Assembly (NCBI GenBank): GCA_963821495.1
Contig: CAWGEA010000001.1
Location: forward strand, 186,001-250,000
Length of the DNA: 64,000 nt
Direction of reading: 5' to 3'
Source of the DNA: AC-32 sp963821495
Lineage (GTDB): Bacteria > Actinomycetota > Thermoleophilia > Gaiellales > Gaiellaceae
Numbering within the stretch: the stretch's first letter is position 1; each line of letters opens with the position of its first letter. Below the pieces are notes generated by a model that saw only the letters and a program-made list of their open reading frames with translations, was not told where the DNA came from and ran no database searches. This document shows, piece after piece, positions 46,724 through 54,965 of this stretch. The position numbers were made by a program, and so were the translations under genes.

Positions 46724-48157
46724 CTAGATCTCGCCCTCGGCCGGCTTCGGCTTGTTCGGTGTGGGCTTGCGCCTGGGCGGGGCTTTCCTCGACTTGCGCC
46801 GCTCCGGTTTCCGCTCGGAAGCTCCGGCCGGGAGCGGGAAGACGCGGTTCTTGCCGGCGGCCTTGGCCGCGTAGAGCGCCTCGTCGGCCACCGCCACGAG
46901 CTGCTCCGGAGCATCGAGCTCACCCTTGACGGCGACGCCGAAGCTCGCGGTCGCTCGGAGCGTCTCCCCGCTCGGAAGCTCGACCGCCGTCGACTCCAGC
47001 TTCGTCCGCAGCCGCTCGGCCAGCTTGAGCGCGCCGGCGAGGTCGGTCTCCGGGAGGATCAGCGCGAACTCCTCGCCGCCGTAACGGCCCGCGAGGTCGA
47101 CCTGGCGGACCCCGTCGCCGAGGATCCCGCCCACTGCGCGCAGGACGGCGTCGCCCGCCTGGTGGCCGTGGCCGTCGTTGACGGTCTTGAAGTTGTCGAG
47201 GTCGAGCAGCACGAACGCGAGCGAGTCGCCGACACGGTGGGCGCGCCGCCACTCGAGGGCGAGCTCCTCGTCGAGCGAGCGCCGGTTCGCGAGACCCGTG
47301 AGGCTGTCGGTCGCCGCCTGCGAGGCCACCCGGCGGAAGTCGCCCAGCACGCGCAGGATCGGGCCGGCGAAGAGGAACGCGACGAGGATCAGGAGGGCGA
47401 ACGAGCCGAGGGCGGCGTAGCGGACGCGCTGCTGGTACGGAGTGACGTGCGCATCGATCGTCTTCTGCGGCCGCAGGGCGAACAGCCGCACACCCGAGGA
47501 GTCCGGCACGAGCCCCGGCAGGCCGCGGTACGTGATTCCACCGAGGTCGATCGTGTGCCCCTCGGTGAGGAGCTTGCGGCCTCCGAGCACGCGCCCATGG
47601 GCGGCGAGCACGAGCCGGTCGCTGCGGCCACGTGGGGCGTCGCGAGTGAGCCGGCGCGCAAGCGCCGCGTTCAGCGGCACGCTCGAGACGATCCTCGCGA
47701 CGCGCTTGCCGTCGACCGTCAGCCACACGGACCGCCCGAGCGACCCCGGCCGGCGGCGCCCGGCGACGAGCCTCGTGCGCAGGTAGAACGCGACCCCGGG
47801 GTGGGCGGCCGCGAAGCGCCTCAACGCCGCCGCGTCGCTCTTGATCACGGCTCGCTGCACGGCCGGCGAGCGCGCGAGGTCGTCTGCGCGCGCAGCCGCA
47901 TCGTCCCCGAGCCGGCCGAGCTCGCGCAGGCCGTTCTGTAGCTCCGCCCGCAGCGCCCCGTCCGCGTGCGCCTGCTCGTTGCGAACTGCATTCGCCTGCA
48001 GGATCCGGACGGTCGAGACGATCGGGATCGCGCCGACGATCAGGATGCCGACGAGAAGCTGGACCGCCGATCGTCTCGTCACCGGCGCTCCCGCATGGCG
48101 CCGCCGGCGCGGTGGTGCTTGCCGGTCGACGGCCGCCGGGGTGGCCGCAGAGCTCAT
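46724..48157 (-). CDS. Membrane diguanylate cyclase with extracytoplasmic sensor
   Basis: 477 residues. TM helix at about 31-50, a sensor region outside the membrane (about 55-245, dCACHE-like in length), a second helix (about 247-268), then GGDEF. The active site is GGEEF (360-364) and the product-inhibition site RQVD (351-354) lies five residues before it, so it should make c-di-GMP and be feedback-regulated. Lys/Arg/Pro-rich tail after 440. It signals an outside cue to motility, adhesion or polymer output. Next to a polyproline surface protein gene on the same strand. Confidence 0.92.
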   Translation of the reverse strand: MSSAATPAAVDRQAPPRRRRHAGAPVTRRSAVQLLVGILIVGAIPIVSTVRILQANAVRNEQAHADGALRAELQNGLRELGRLGDDAAARADDLARSPAVQRAVIKSDAAALRRFAAAHPGVAFYLRTRLVAGRRRPGSLGRSVWLTVDGKRVARIVSSVPLNAALARRLTRDAPRGRSDRLVLAAHGRVLGGRKLLTEGHTIDLGGITYRGLPGLVPDSSGVRLFALRPQKTIDAHVTPYQQRVRYAALGSFALLILVAFLFAGPILRVLGDFRRVASQAATDSLTGLANRRSLDEELALEWRRAHRVGDSLAFVLLDLDNFKTVNDGHGHQAGDAVLRAVGGILGDGVRQVDLAGRYGGEEFALILPETDLAGALKLAERLRTKLESTAVELPSGETLRATASFGVAVKGELDAPEQLVAVADEALYAAKAAGKNRVFPLPAGASERKPERRKSRKAPPRRKPTPNKPKPAEGEI

Positions 48158-48205
48158 CGGTCCGTTATCGGCCCCGAAAAGCGCCTGCTTGAGCCGACGT
48201 AGCGC

Positions 48206-49297
48206 TCAGAAGTTCGAATCTGGATGCCCGGACTCGGTCGCGCTGCCCTGCGGAGTGGTCCAGACCATCGTCTTGGCCGACGGATCGCGCTTCGCCACAC
48301 CGCCGAGCGTGCCCAGGACGATGGTGATCGTGTTCCCGCTCAGCGTCATCTGCGAGCCGGTGAAGTCGGCCGTGTCGGCGTAGTCGCCGTTCGTCTGCAC
48401 CGACCCGAGTTCCGCCAGGATGGAGTTGTCGGAGCTGTCGTGAACTGTGAGCAGGTCGTTCCTGCCACTGCCCTCGATGTGGACGGTCACGCTGGTCGCA
48501 GAGCCGTCCCAGCCACTCAGGATCAGGTTGGGGCCGACCGCGCCGGAGAAGGTGAAGACGACTTCGTCGCCGGTCTCGGCGCGGCCGGCCTGTCCGTTGT
48601 CGACCGTATCCACGTCGGCCGGGGCCGGTAGCCCCGACGGAGGAGGCGGAGGCGGGGGTGGCGGAGGTGGGGGTGGCGGAGGAGGAGGCGCCGGGGGTGG
48701 CGGGGGAGGCGGTGGAGGCGGGGGCGGAGGCGCCGGGGGAGGTGGAGGAGCGGGGGCGGGCGGAGGCGGGGGGGCCGGAGCCGGAGGCGGCTTCGATGCA
48801 GGCGGAGGCGTCGACGGCGATGGGGGAGGCGGCGGGATCGCGGGGCCGGGCGTGCCCAGCGGCAGCGTCGGCTCGTCCAGGGCCGGCGTGTGCTCTACCG
48901 GCCCGGCGTGCTCCCTGTGAACTGCTGGTTTCGTCGCGCGGACGTGCTCGCGAGTCGTCACGTGGACGACGTGGTGCTCGCCCAGGCGTTCGAGCCTGAC
49001 CTCTCGGACGATCTTCGGGTCGACGACGGCCGCGGCGACAAGCCCGGGCGAGGAGGGGCCACGGCCGCCGCCTCCTCCGCCAGGGCCGCCCGACGCCTGG
49101 GCGTCGAGGAGGAAGTCGCGCAGCGAGCCGTTGCCGCCGGCCGTGCTCGACAGCTCGGCGAAGATCGGCAGCCCGATCGTCAGCCAGAGCCCGAGCACGA
49201 GCGGCAGGGCGAGCGCGAGGGGGGCGAAGCGGGATCGCGGGATCAGCACGGCGCGAGGCGCCGGCAGCCGCCGCTGTCCAGGGGTGGTTCGCCGCAC
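48206..49297 (-). CDS. Membrane-anchored protein with long polyproline stalk
   Basis: 363 residues from GTG 49297 behind AAAGGAG. The N-terminal helix ALALPLVLGLWLTIGLPIF anchors it. A Gly-rich segment and a His-containing region follow, then about 70 residues almost wholly proline (about 150-217), then a beta-rich C-terminal domain (about 220-363) with VVFTFSGAVGPNLILSGWDG, which looks like an adhesive or carbohydrate-binding sandwich. Polyproline of this length needs elongation factor P to translate. A stiff stalk holding a binding head off the surface is my inference. Codon use is CCG/CCC/CCA mixed. Confidence 0.75.
   Translation of the reverse strand: MRRTTPGQRRLPAPRAVLIPRSRFAPLALALPLVLGLWLTIGLPIFAELSSTAGGNGSLRDFLLDAQASGGPGGGGGGRGPSSPGLVAAAVVDPKIVREVRLERLGEHHVVHVTTREHVRATKPAVHREHAGPVEHTPALDEPTLPLGTPGPAIPPPPPSPSTPPPASKPPPAPAPPPPPAPAPPPPPAPPPPPPPPPPPPPAPPPPPPPPPPPPPPPPPSGLPAPADVDTVDNGQAGRAETGDEVVFTFSGAVGPNLILSGWDGSATSVTVHIEGSGRNDLLTVHDSSDNSILAELGSVQTNGDYADTADFTGSQMTLSGNTITIVLGTLGGVAKRDPSAKTMVWTTPQGSATESGHPDSNF
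48640..48850 (-). repeat. Proline-codon tract (GGCGGA/GGCGGT-like on plus strand)
   Basis: A near-continuous run of proline codons with a few alanines in the polyproline stalk gene. Simple-sequence DNA of this kind is prone to slippage, so copy number may differ between strains. Confidence 0.8.
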
Positions 49298-49358
49298 GAA
49301 AAGCTCCTTTGCCGCAGTCCTGCAAACGCAGTAAAGGGGTGGCGCGCGGCGCGAGACT

Positions 49359-49372
49359 CCCCCGGAACGGGG
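49359..49372 (-). promoter_or_regulatory. Palindromic element CCCCGTTCCGGGGG before the polyproline gene
   Basis: Sits 62 bp upstream of GTG 49297. It is almost identical to an element upstream of the c-di-GMP gene pair (53107-53120). Both are imperfect or perfect 5-4-5 palindromes around TTCC, as expected for a shared regulator's site. Confidence 0.4.
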
Positions 49373-49403
49373 ATCCCGCTCTCACCCGGCCGGGGGATCG
49401 CGA

Positions 49404-49409
49404 TACGCT
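49404..49409 (+). promoter_or_regulatory. -10 element TACGCT of the carboxylase beta gene (leaderless)
   Basis: TACGCT ends 6 nt before GTG 49416; no ribosome site. Confidence 0.5.
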
Positions 49410-49415
49410 CGCGCC

Positions 49416-50981
49416 GTGGCCGCCGAGACCGACTCCACCCGCGCCAAGCTCGAGCGCCTGCAGGAGCTGCGCGAGGAGGCGCGGCACGCCGGGAGCGAGC
49501 GCGCGGTCGAGCGGCAGCGCTCGCAGGGGAAGCTGCTGGCGCGCGAGCGTGCAGAGAAGCTGCTCGATCCCGGTTCCTTCGTCGAGCTCGATCGCTACGT
49601 GCGCCACCGCGAGGCCGAGTTCGGGATGCGGGAGAAGCGGCCGTACGGCGACGCCGTGGTCACCGGCTACGGAACGATCTTCGGCCGGCGGGTCTTCGTC
49701 TTCTCGCAGGACTTCACAGTGTTCGGCGGCAGCCTCTCGGAGGTCTTCGCCGAGAAGATCTGCAAGGTGATGGACCTGGCGACGAAGTTCGGCTGTCCCG
49801 TGATCGGCATCAACGACTCGGGCGGGGCGCGCATCCAGGAGGGCGTCGTCTCGCTCGCCGGCTACGCGGAGATCTTCTGGCGCAACGTCCAGAGCTCGGG
49901 GGTCGTGCCGCAGATCAGCCTGATCATGGGGCCGTGCGCCGGCGGCGCCGTCTACTCGCCTGCGATCACCGACTTCGTGCTGATGGTCGAGGGCAGCTCG
50001 TACATGTTCATCACCGGCCCCGACGTGGTGAAGACGGTGACCGGCGAGGAGGTGAGCTTCGAGGAGCTCGGCGGCGCTGCGACGCACGCGGCGAAGTCGG
50101 GCGTCGCGCACTTCATCAGCCCCGACGAGGAAGCCTGCCTCGAGGACGCGCGCTACCTGCTCTCGTTTCTGCCGCAGAACAACATCGACCCGCCGCCCTA
50201 CGGCGAGCCCGCCGACCCGGCCGGCCGCGAGGACGAGGCGCTCGACACGCTGATTCCGGACGACCCGGCCAAGCCCTACGACATGAAGGACGTGATCCGC
50301 CGGGTCGTGGACGACGGGGAGTTCCTCGAGGTACACGAGCGCTGGGCCGAGAACCTCGTCTGCGGCTTCGCGCGGCTGAACGGCTACTCGATCGGCGTCG
50401 TCGGCAACCAACCGCGCGCGCTCGCGGGCGTGCTCGACATCGACTCGTCGGTGAAGGGTGCGCGGTTCGTGCGCACGTGCGATGCCTTCAACATCCCGCT
50501 GATCACCTTCGTCGACGTGCCGGGCTTCCTACCCGGAACGGCGCAGGAGTGGAGCGGGATCATCCGTCATGGGGCCAAGTTGCTCTACGCCTACGCCGAG
50601 GCGACGGTGCCGAAGCTCGCGGTGATCACGCGCAAGGCCTACGGCGGCGCGTACGACGTGATGAGCTCCAAGCACATCCGCGCCGACTTCAACTTTGCGT
50701 GGCCGACCGCGGAGGTCGCGGTCATGGGCCCCGAGGGCGCCGTGAACATCGTCTTCCGCCACGAGCTCGAGAAGGCCCAGGACGCGGAGGTGCGCCGCTC
50801 CGAGTTGATCGCCGACTACCGCGCGCGCTTCGCGAACCCCTTCGTCGCGGCCGAGCGCGGTTACGTCGACGAGGTGATCGAGCCACGGCGGACGCGCCCT
50901 GTGCTCGTGGACGCGCTCGAGACGGCGCTGACCAAGCGCGAGCGCCGCCCGCCGCGGAAGCACGGGAACATCCCGCTCTAG
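49416..50981 (+). CDS. Acyl-CoA carboxylase beta subunit (propionyl/acetyl-CoA)
   Basis: 521 residues, the standard length of PccB/AccD5 carboxyltransferases. Crotonase-like halves contain GYGTIFGRRVFVFSQDFTVFGG, INDSGGARIQEGV, GPCAGGAVYSPA and, in the second half, FVDVPGFLPGTAQEW and RKAYGGAYDVMSSKHIRADF. The Asp of IRADFNFAWP occupies the position tied to propionyl-CoA use in PccB, so propionyl-CoA is the likely main substrate. The biotin-carrying alpha subunit and an epsilon-like subunit are encoded 3-4 kb downstream. Confidence 0.93.
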   Translation: MAAETDSTRAKLERLQELREEARHAGSERAVERQRSQGKLLARERAEKLLDPGSFVELDRYVRHREAEFGMREKRPYGDAVVTGYGTIFGRRVFVFSQDFTVFGGSLSEVFAEKICKVMDLATKFGCPVIGINDSGGARIQEGVVSLAGYAEIFWRNVQSSGVVPQISLIMGPCAGGAVYSPAITDFVLMVEGSSYMFITGPDVVKTVTGEEVSFEELGGAATHAAKSGVAHFISPDEEACLEDARYLLSFLPQNNIDPPPYGEPADPAGREDEALDTLIPDDPAKPYDMKDVIRRVVDDGEFLEVHERWAENLVCGFARLNGYSIGVVGNQPRALAGVLDIDSSVKGARFVRTCDAFNIPLITFVDVPGFLPGTAQEWSGIIRHGAKLLYAYAEATVPKLAVITRKAYGGAYDVMSSKHIRADFNFAWPTAEVAVMGPEGAVNIVFRHELEKAQDAEVRRSELIADYRARFANPFVAAERGYVDEVIEPRRTRPVLVDALETALTKRERRPPRKHGNIPL

Positions 50982-51110
50982 CCCTTTCGTCCCTCAGTAC
51001 GGTTCGCCCGGCCTCCTCCCCGAGGCGAGCGTAATCGGGAGAGGCGCACGTGTCTGTGCCGGGAGCGTGCCGAAAGTGTGACTTCTTTCGAGGCTCTCTG
51101 CGCGCAGGCG

Positions 51111-52925
51111 CTACGACGCGACGGCCGTGATTGCCTGCCGCGCCGGCGCCTCCTCGGCCAGCTCGGCCGCCAGGGCGTCGACGATGCCGGGGTCGAACTG
51201 CGTCCCGGCGCAACGGCGCAGCTCGGCGACCGCCTGCTCGGGCCCGATACGGCGGCGGTAGACCCGCTCGGAGGTCATCGCGTCGTACGCGTCGGCGACG
51301 AAGATGATCCGCGCGCCGAGCGGGATCCGTTCGCCCGGCAGCCCGTCCGGGTAGCCGCTACCGTCCCAGCGCTCGTGGTGGTGCAGGACCCAGTCGGCCA
51401 CCGGGTCGACGCCGAGGCTCTCGAGCATCCGGAACCCGATCTGCGGATGGCGCTCGAGGACCATCCGCTCCGGCTCGGTAAGCGGGCCCGGCTTGCGCAG
51501 GATCTCCTCGGGGATCGCCAGCTTCCCGAGATCGTGCAGGCTGGCGGCGAGCCGCGTGAGCTCGACCTCTGCTTCCGGCAGTCCGAGCCGCCGCGCGGTT
51601 CGGGCCGCGAGCTCGGCGACCCGCTGCGAGTGGCTGCCGGTGTAGACGTCTCGCGCGTCGACCGCGCGAGCGAGGCTCGCCGCGGCGCGGAAGCGGGCCG
51701 CCCGGTCGGGGCCGCTCGCGAGCCGCTTCAGCTCGGCGAGCTCGATCACGTCGGGCCGGTAGCCGCGCACGCGGTTCTTGCCGTACTCCTTCGCCCAGTA
51801 GAGCGCGCTGTCGGCGAGCCGGATCAGCTCGTCGCGTTCGGCGGCATGGGCCGGCGAGGTCGCCACGCCTGCGCTGACCGTCACGGAGCCGATCTGGTCG
51901 AGCTGGATCGACGAGATTCGCTCGACGACAGAGGCCGCCGCCGTCAGTGCCGCGTGCTCGTCGTAGCCCGGGAGCAGCAGCGCGAACTCGTCGCCGCCTA
52001 GACGGAAAGCCTCTCCGGTCTGGCGCAGGCGCGTCGCGAGCCGCTCGAGGACGCGGTCGCCGGCCGGGTGCCCGAAACGGTCGTTGATGCGTTTGAAGTC
52101 GTCGACGTCGACGAGACAGAGTGTGAGCGGGAGGCGCCTCTCCTGGGCGTGCCGCAGCTCCCGCTCCAGTCGTTCGTGGAAGTGACGATGGTTGCCGAGG
52201 CCGGTCAGCGGGTCGGTCAGGGCGAGTCGCATCGCGCGGAGAGCGCGCACGATCGCCCGCTGGTAGAGCTGGATCGCCAGCAGCGGTCCGACGAGCGCCA
52301 CCGAGAGGAACGGCGAGCGCTGCCAGAGCACGACGAGCATCAGCGCCGCCGAGGCCATCAGCGAGAAGGGCACGATCGTCCAGCGGACGTTCGAGCGCGC
52401 GAGCGCGAAGAGCGACCGATGCGAGCTGACCGCGACGACCGCGGTGATCAGAATCAGGTTGACGCCGTACTGCGCGGAAGCGGCGGCGCCGACACGCGCC
52501 AGCACGCCGCTCGGGCCCTCGCCGTCGATCGGCGCCGAGACCGCGCCGGCGGCCGTGGCCGCAAGCGCAAGCACCGAGACGTTGTAGGCGACGCGCACCG
52601 GGGGCCGGTGCTCGAGCAGCTGTGTGATCGCTGGCGCGAGGAAGACGACCATCAACCCGGCAGCCCAGCCGAAGAGCACGATCGAGGCGACGCCGAAGAC
52701 GAACGAGAGCGAGACGCCGCCCGTGTCCACGCCCTCGACCGGGACCGGGAAGCGGTCGGCGAGGGTGGAGGCGCTGAGCAGCGCGGCGAGGCCGAGGAGC
52801 GTCGTGGCCTTGTGCGGCGTGACCGCGAAGGCGATCGCCGCTGCAGAGGCGACCCCGAGGCCGGCCGCGCACACGGGCACGAGAACTGCGAGGAGCCGCG
52901 GTGGCGGCAAGACGCGGCGCGTCAT
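51111..52925 (-). CDS. Membrane GGDEF-HD-GYP protein (c-di-GMP synthase and hydrolase)
   Basis: 604 residues. About six membrane helices in the first 225 residues form an integral sensor. The GGDEF domain has intact GGDEF (310-314) but no RxxD inhibition site (RQTG instead). The HD-GYP domain has LHDLGK (HD at 464-465) and HHERWDGSGYP (516-526), all needed for c-di-GMP hydrolysis. One protein thus carries both opposing activities. ATG 52925 is preceded by a 35-residue membrane ORF that probably shares its transcript. Near a polyproline surface gene with the same upstream palindrome. Confidence 0.92.
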   Translation of the reverse strand: MTRRVLPPPRLLAVLVPVCAAGLGVASAAAIAFAVTPHKATTLLGLAALLSASTLADRFPVPVEGVDTGGVSLSFVFGVASIVLFGWAAGLMVVFLAPAITQLLEHRPPVRVAYNVSVLALAATAAGAVSAPIDGEGPSGVLARVGAAASAQYGVNLILITAVVAVSSHRSLFALARSNVRWTIVPFSLMASAALMLVVLWQRSPFLSVALVGPLLAIQLYQRAIVRALRAMRLALTDPLTGLGNHRHFHERLERELRHAQERRLPLTLCLVDVDDFKRINDRFGHPAGDRVLERLATRLRQTGEAFRLGGDEFALLLPGYDEHAALTAAASVVERISSIQLDQIGSVTVSAGVATSPAHAAERDELIRLADSALYWAKEYGKNRVRGYRPDVIELAELKRLASGPDRAARFRAAASLARAVDARDVYTGSHSQRVAELAARTARRLGLPEAEVELTRLAASLHDLGKLAIPEEILRKPGPLTEPERMVLERHPQIGFRMLESLGVDPVADWVLHHHERWDGSGYPDGLPGERIPLGARIIFVADAYDAMTSERVYRRRIGPEQAVAELRRCAGTQFDPGIVDALAAELAEEAPARQAITAVAS

Positions 52926-52932
52926 GTCGCGG

Positions 52933-53040
52933 CTACCAGTACAGGTTGTAATCGACCTCGATGCCGAGTCCACCGAGCGCGATGAGCACGAGCGCCAGAA
53001 CGGCAGCGATGGCAACGAGTCGCGGCTTCCAGTGCAGCAA
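52933..53040 (-). CDS. Tiny membrane protein, 35 residues, before the GGDEF-HD-GYP gene
   Basis: TTG 53040 follows GGGGGAGG by 6 nt. The peptide has a basic start (LHWKPRL), one hydrophobic helix (VAIAAVLALVLIALGGLG) and an aromatic end EVDYNLYW. It stops 7 bp before the ATG of the c-di-GMP enzyme, so the two must be cotranscribed. A single-span peptide partnering a six-helix receptor is plausible but unproven. Too short for routine gene callers. Confidence 0.6.
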   Translation of the reverse strand: MLHWKPRLVAIAAVLALVLIALGGLGIEVDYNLYW

Positions 53041-53106
53041 CGTGAACCTCCCCCACGGTGCTTTGTGAACGCCGCCGATTTTCGAGGTTGTCGAGTCGGG
53101 CGACAT

Positions 53107-53120
53107 CCCCCGGAAGGGGG
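53107..53120 (-). promoter_or_regulatory. Perfect palindrome CCCCCTTCCGGGGG before the c-di-GMP gene pair
   Basis: Five C, TTCC, five G, 66 bp upstream of TTG 53040. The near-identical copy at 49359-49372 lies at a similar distance from another minus-strand gene. It could be an operator or, in RNA, a short hairpin. Confidence 0.45.
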
Positions 53121-53136
53121 AAACTGAGTTTCCGCG

Positions 53137-54201
53137 CTACCGTGCGGCCTGGAGGCCGGCTTCCGCGAGCGGGCGGCGCGCCCAGGCGAATTGCTGCCGG
53201 TACCAGCCGGTCAGCGGCGTCACCGCCACGCCCTGGCCCGAGGAGTGGATCATCCACCCACCGCCGAGGTAGATCCCCGCGTGTCCGATCGACGCGGGCT
53301 TCGAGCGGGGGCCGGAGGGGCCGAAGAAGAGCACGTCGCCGGGCTGGAGCTTTGCGAAGCCGACGCGCTTCGCCCTGGGCACCTCTCCGCTCATCTGGTA
53401 GGTCGTCCGGCCCTTGATCGTGGCCGAGAGCGCCGCGCCGCCGGGGTACGCTTGCAGCTTGAAGACGCGCCAGACGAAGCCGGAGCAGTCGAAGCCCCCC
53501 GGAGCGTCGACGCCGAACGGCGCCTCCGGCTGCTCGCTCGTGCCGCCCCAGACGTAGGGGAAACCGATGAAGCGGACGGCGGTCTCGAGGACGCGTTTCT
53601 GCCAGGGCCGAGCCTGCGGGAGCACGAAAGTCGCGGCGGCGTCCTCCACGTACTGGGTCTCCCACCCGTCGAATCGAAGGACGTGCGCGACCGAGTACGC
53701 CGTCTCGGCGCGGGTGACTGGGTCGCTCGGGAGGAGCTCGAGGTCGTCTTCCGCCGCAGGGTGGTTCGTCCGCAGGCCGAGCAGGCGCGCAACGGTCTCG
53801 TTGCCGAAGCGCGAAGGGGCAGCCAGACCCGCGGCGCGCGCGCCGGCGCCGAACGTGGCCGCGGCGTCGGAGAGGTCGAGTGCCCGAACCAGACGCGCGT
53901 CGAGCTGCGCGACCGTCACGGGGGCGGCCTTGTTCGCCACGCTGCCGGCGGGGCGCTTCGTCAGCCCGGCGACCAGCGTGGCGAGCTCGCCGTGCGTCAG
54001 AGGATCGTCGGCTCGGAACGCCGCGACGCTATTCGCCATCAGCCCGTGCTTGACGACGTAGCGGATCTCAGGCTGCGCCCACGACGGCCTGGCCGCGGCG
54101 CCGGACTTCGCCGAGCCGCCGCCGTCGCCGACGTGGGCCGCGGGCGCGGAGGGGGCGACGAGCAGCGCGCAGCAGAAGAGGGCGGTGAGGAAGCGGCTCA
54201 T
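53137..54201 (-). CDS. Secreted NlpC/P60 peptidoglycan hydrolase
   Basis: 354 residues from ATG 54201, which gives a signal peptide (MSRFLTALFCCALLVAP). The middle (about 45-215) looks like SLH-type surface repeats (YVVKHGLMA...DPLTHGELATLVAGLT and LLPSDPVTRAETAYSVAHVL). The C-terminal NlpC/P60 domain has Cys in GGFDCSGFVWRVF and His in IGHAGIYLGGGWMIHSS. It should cut peptide stems of the wall. c-di-AMP riboswitches often precede such genes in actinobacteria; none is evident here. Confidence 0.9.
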   Translation of the reverse strand: MSRFLTALFCCALLVAPSAPAAHVGDGGGSAKSGAAARPSWAQPEIRYVVKHGLMANSVAAFRADDPLTHGELATLVAGLTKRPAGSVANKAAPVTVAQLDARLVRALDLSDAAATFGAGARAAGLAAPSRFGNETVARLLGLRTNHPAAEDDLELLPSDPVTRAETAYSVAHVLRFDGWETQYVEDAAATFVLPQARPWQKRVLETAVRFIGFPYVWGGTSEQPEAPFGVDAPGGFDCSGFVWRVFKLQAYPGGAALSATIKGRTTYQMSGEVPRAKRVGFAKLQPGDVLFFGPSGPRSKPASIGHAGIYLGGGWMIHSSGQGVAVTPLTGWYRQQFAWARRPLAEAGLQAAR

Positions 54202-54236
54202 CCGCCGTTCGTATCGTCCGGCCGGTGTCCTGCCTT

Positions 54237-54242
54237 TAGGCT
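54237..54242 (+). promoter_or_regulatory. -10 element TAGGCT of the epsilon-like gene (leaderless)
   Basis: TAGGCT ends 8 nt before GTG 54251 and has no ribosome site, supporting that start. Confidence 0.45.
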
Positions 54243-54250
54243 GCCGTGGA

Positions 54251-54451
54251 GTGGACGTGCGCATCACGCCCGAGCCCGACGACCGCGACGCCGTCCTGGC
54301 CGCGGTGCAGGCGCTCATCTCCCGCGACACCCTGCCCGCGGCCTACCGCAGTGCCTGGCGCGAGCGGGCCGTGCGCGAGAACGTCGACTGGGCCCAGCCT
54401 CAGGGCGAGACGGGGCGGCCGCGCAGCAAGCCGGGCGCGATCCGCGCGTAG
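54251..54451 (+). CDS. Acyl-CoA carboxylase epsilon-like small protein
   Basis: 66 residues from GTG 54251: VDVRITPEPDDRDAVLAAVQ, a middle helix, then SAWRERAVRENVDW. The opening strand-helix with a central S-A-W-R motif is how AccE epsilon subunits of actinobacterial carboxylases look; these bind and stimulate the alpha-beta complex. Its location between the beta (49.4 kb) and alpha (55 kb) genes supports this. The tail overlaps pgsA on the other strand by 52 bp. The assignment rests on short motifs. Confidence 0.6.
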   Translation: MDVRITPEPDDRDAVLAAVQALISRDTLPAAYRSAWRERAVRENVDWAQPQGETGRPRSKPGAIRA

Positions 54452-54945
54452 TCCAGCCCGGACAGCCACGTCAGCGCAACCGAGACGAGCAGGGCCCACC
54501 AGGCCACGCTCTCATCCCAGGCGCCTGCGGCCGCGAAGCCGCCGATCGCAGCGGCCGTCGCCTGTGACCAGGTCTTCAGCTTGCCGAGGTCGCGGGCCTG
54601 CATGACCACTCCGCGTTCGAGCGCCGCGAGCCTCAGGCCGGAGACCAGGAACTCGCGCGCGACGATCGCGGCCACCATCCAGCCTGGGAAGACGCCGGCG
54701 TCGACGAGCACGATCAGCGTCGTCAGCACGAGCACCTTGTCCGCGACAGGGTCGAGGAGGGAGCCGAGCGGCGACGTGTGCCCGCGTCGGCGCGCGATCC
54801 GCCCGTCGAACCAGTCCGTCGTCATCGCGGCGATGAAGACTCCCGTCGCCCACCAGTCGTGGCCGTCGAAGTCCCACACGAACAGCACCACGACCACGGG
54901 TACCGCGGCGATGCGAATCAGCGTCAACTGATCTGCGAGGCCCAT
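54400..54945 (-). CDS. pgsA: CDP-alcohol phosphatidyltransferase, PgsA-like
   Basis: 181 residues with six short membrane segments. The diagnostic D-G-x2-A-R-x8-G-x3-D-x3-D motif is seen as DGRIARRRGHTSPLGSLLD followed by PVAD. Preceding TLIRIAAVPVVVVLF is typical of phosphatidylglycerolphosphate synthase, which joins CDP-diacylglycerol to glycerol-3-phosphate. Phosphatidylinositol or cardiolipin synthases share the motif, so pgsA is likely but not certain. ATG 54945 has TATTCT 8 nt upstream and is divergent from the carboxylase alpha gene with only 20 bp between. Confidence 0.88.
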   Translation of the reverse strand: MGLADQLTLIRIAAVPVVVVLFVWDFDGHDWWATGVFIAAMTTDWFDGRIARRRGHTSPLGSLLDPVADKVLVLTTLIVLVDAGVFPGWMVAAIVAREFLVSGLRLAALERGVVMQARDLGKLKTWSQATAAAIGGFAAAGAWDESVAWWALLVSVALTWLSGLDYARIAPGLLRGRPVSP

Positions 54946-54953
54946 CGGCAGAG

Positions 54954-54959
54954 AGAATA
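54954..54959 (-). promoter_or_regulatory. -10 element TATTCT of pgsA (leaderless)
   Basis: Minus-strand TATTCT ends 8 nt before ATG 54945. With only 20 bp between the pgsA and carboxylase alpha starts, opposing polymerases would overlap. Confidence 0.45.
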
Positions 54960-54965
54960 CGGACG

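Noticed and set aside
48447..48920. Plus-strand Gly-rich ORF (PE-PGRS look) over the polyproline tract
   Set aside because: It is the reverse complement of proline codons; the minus-strand ORF has an anchor helix, ribosome site and folded C-terminal domain.
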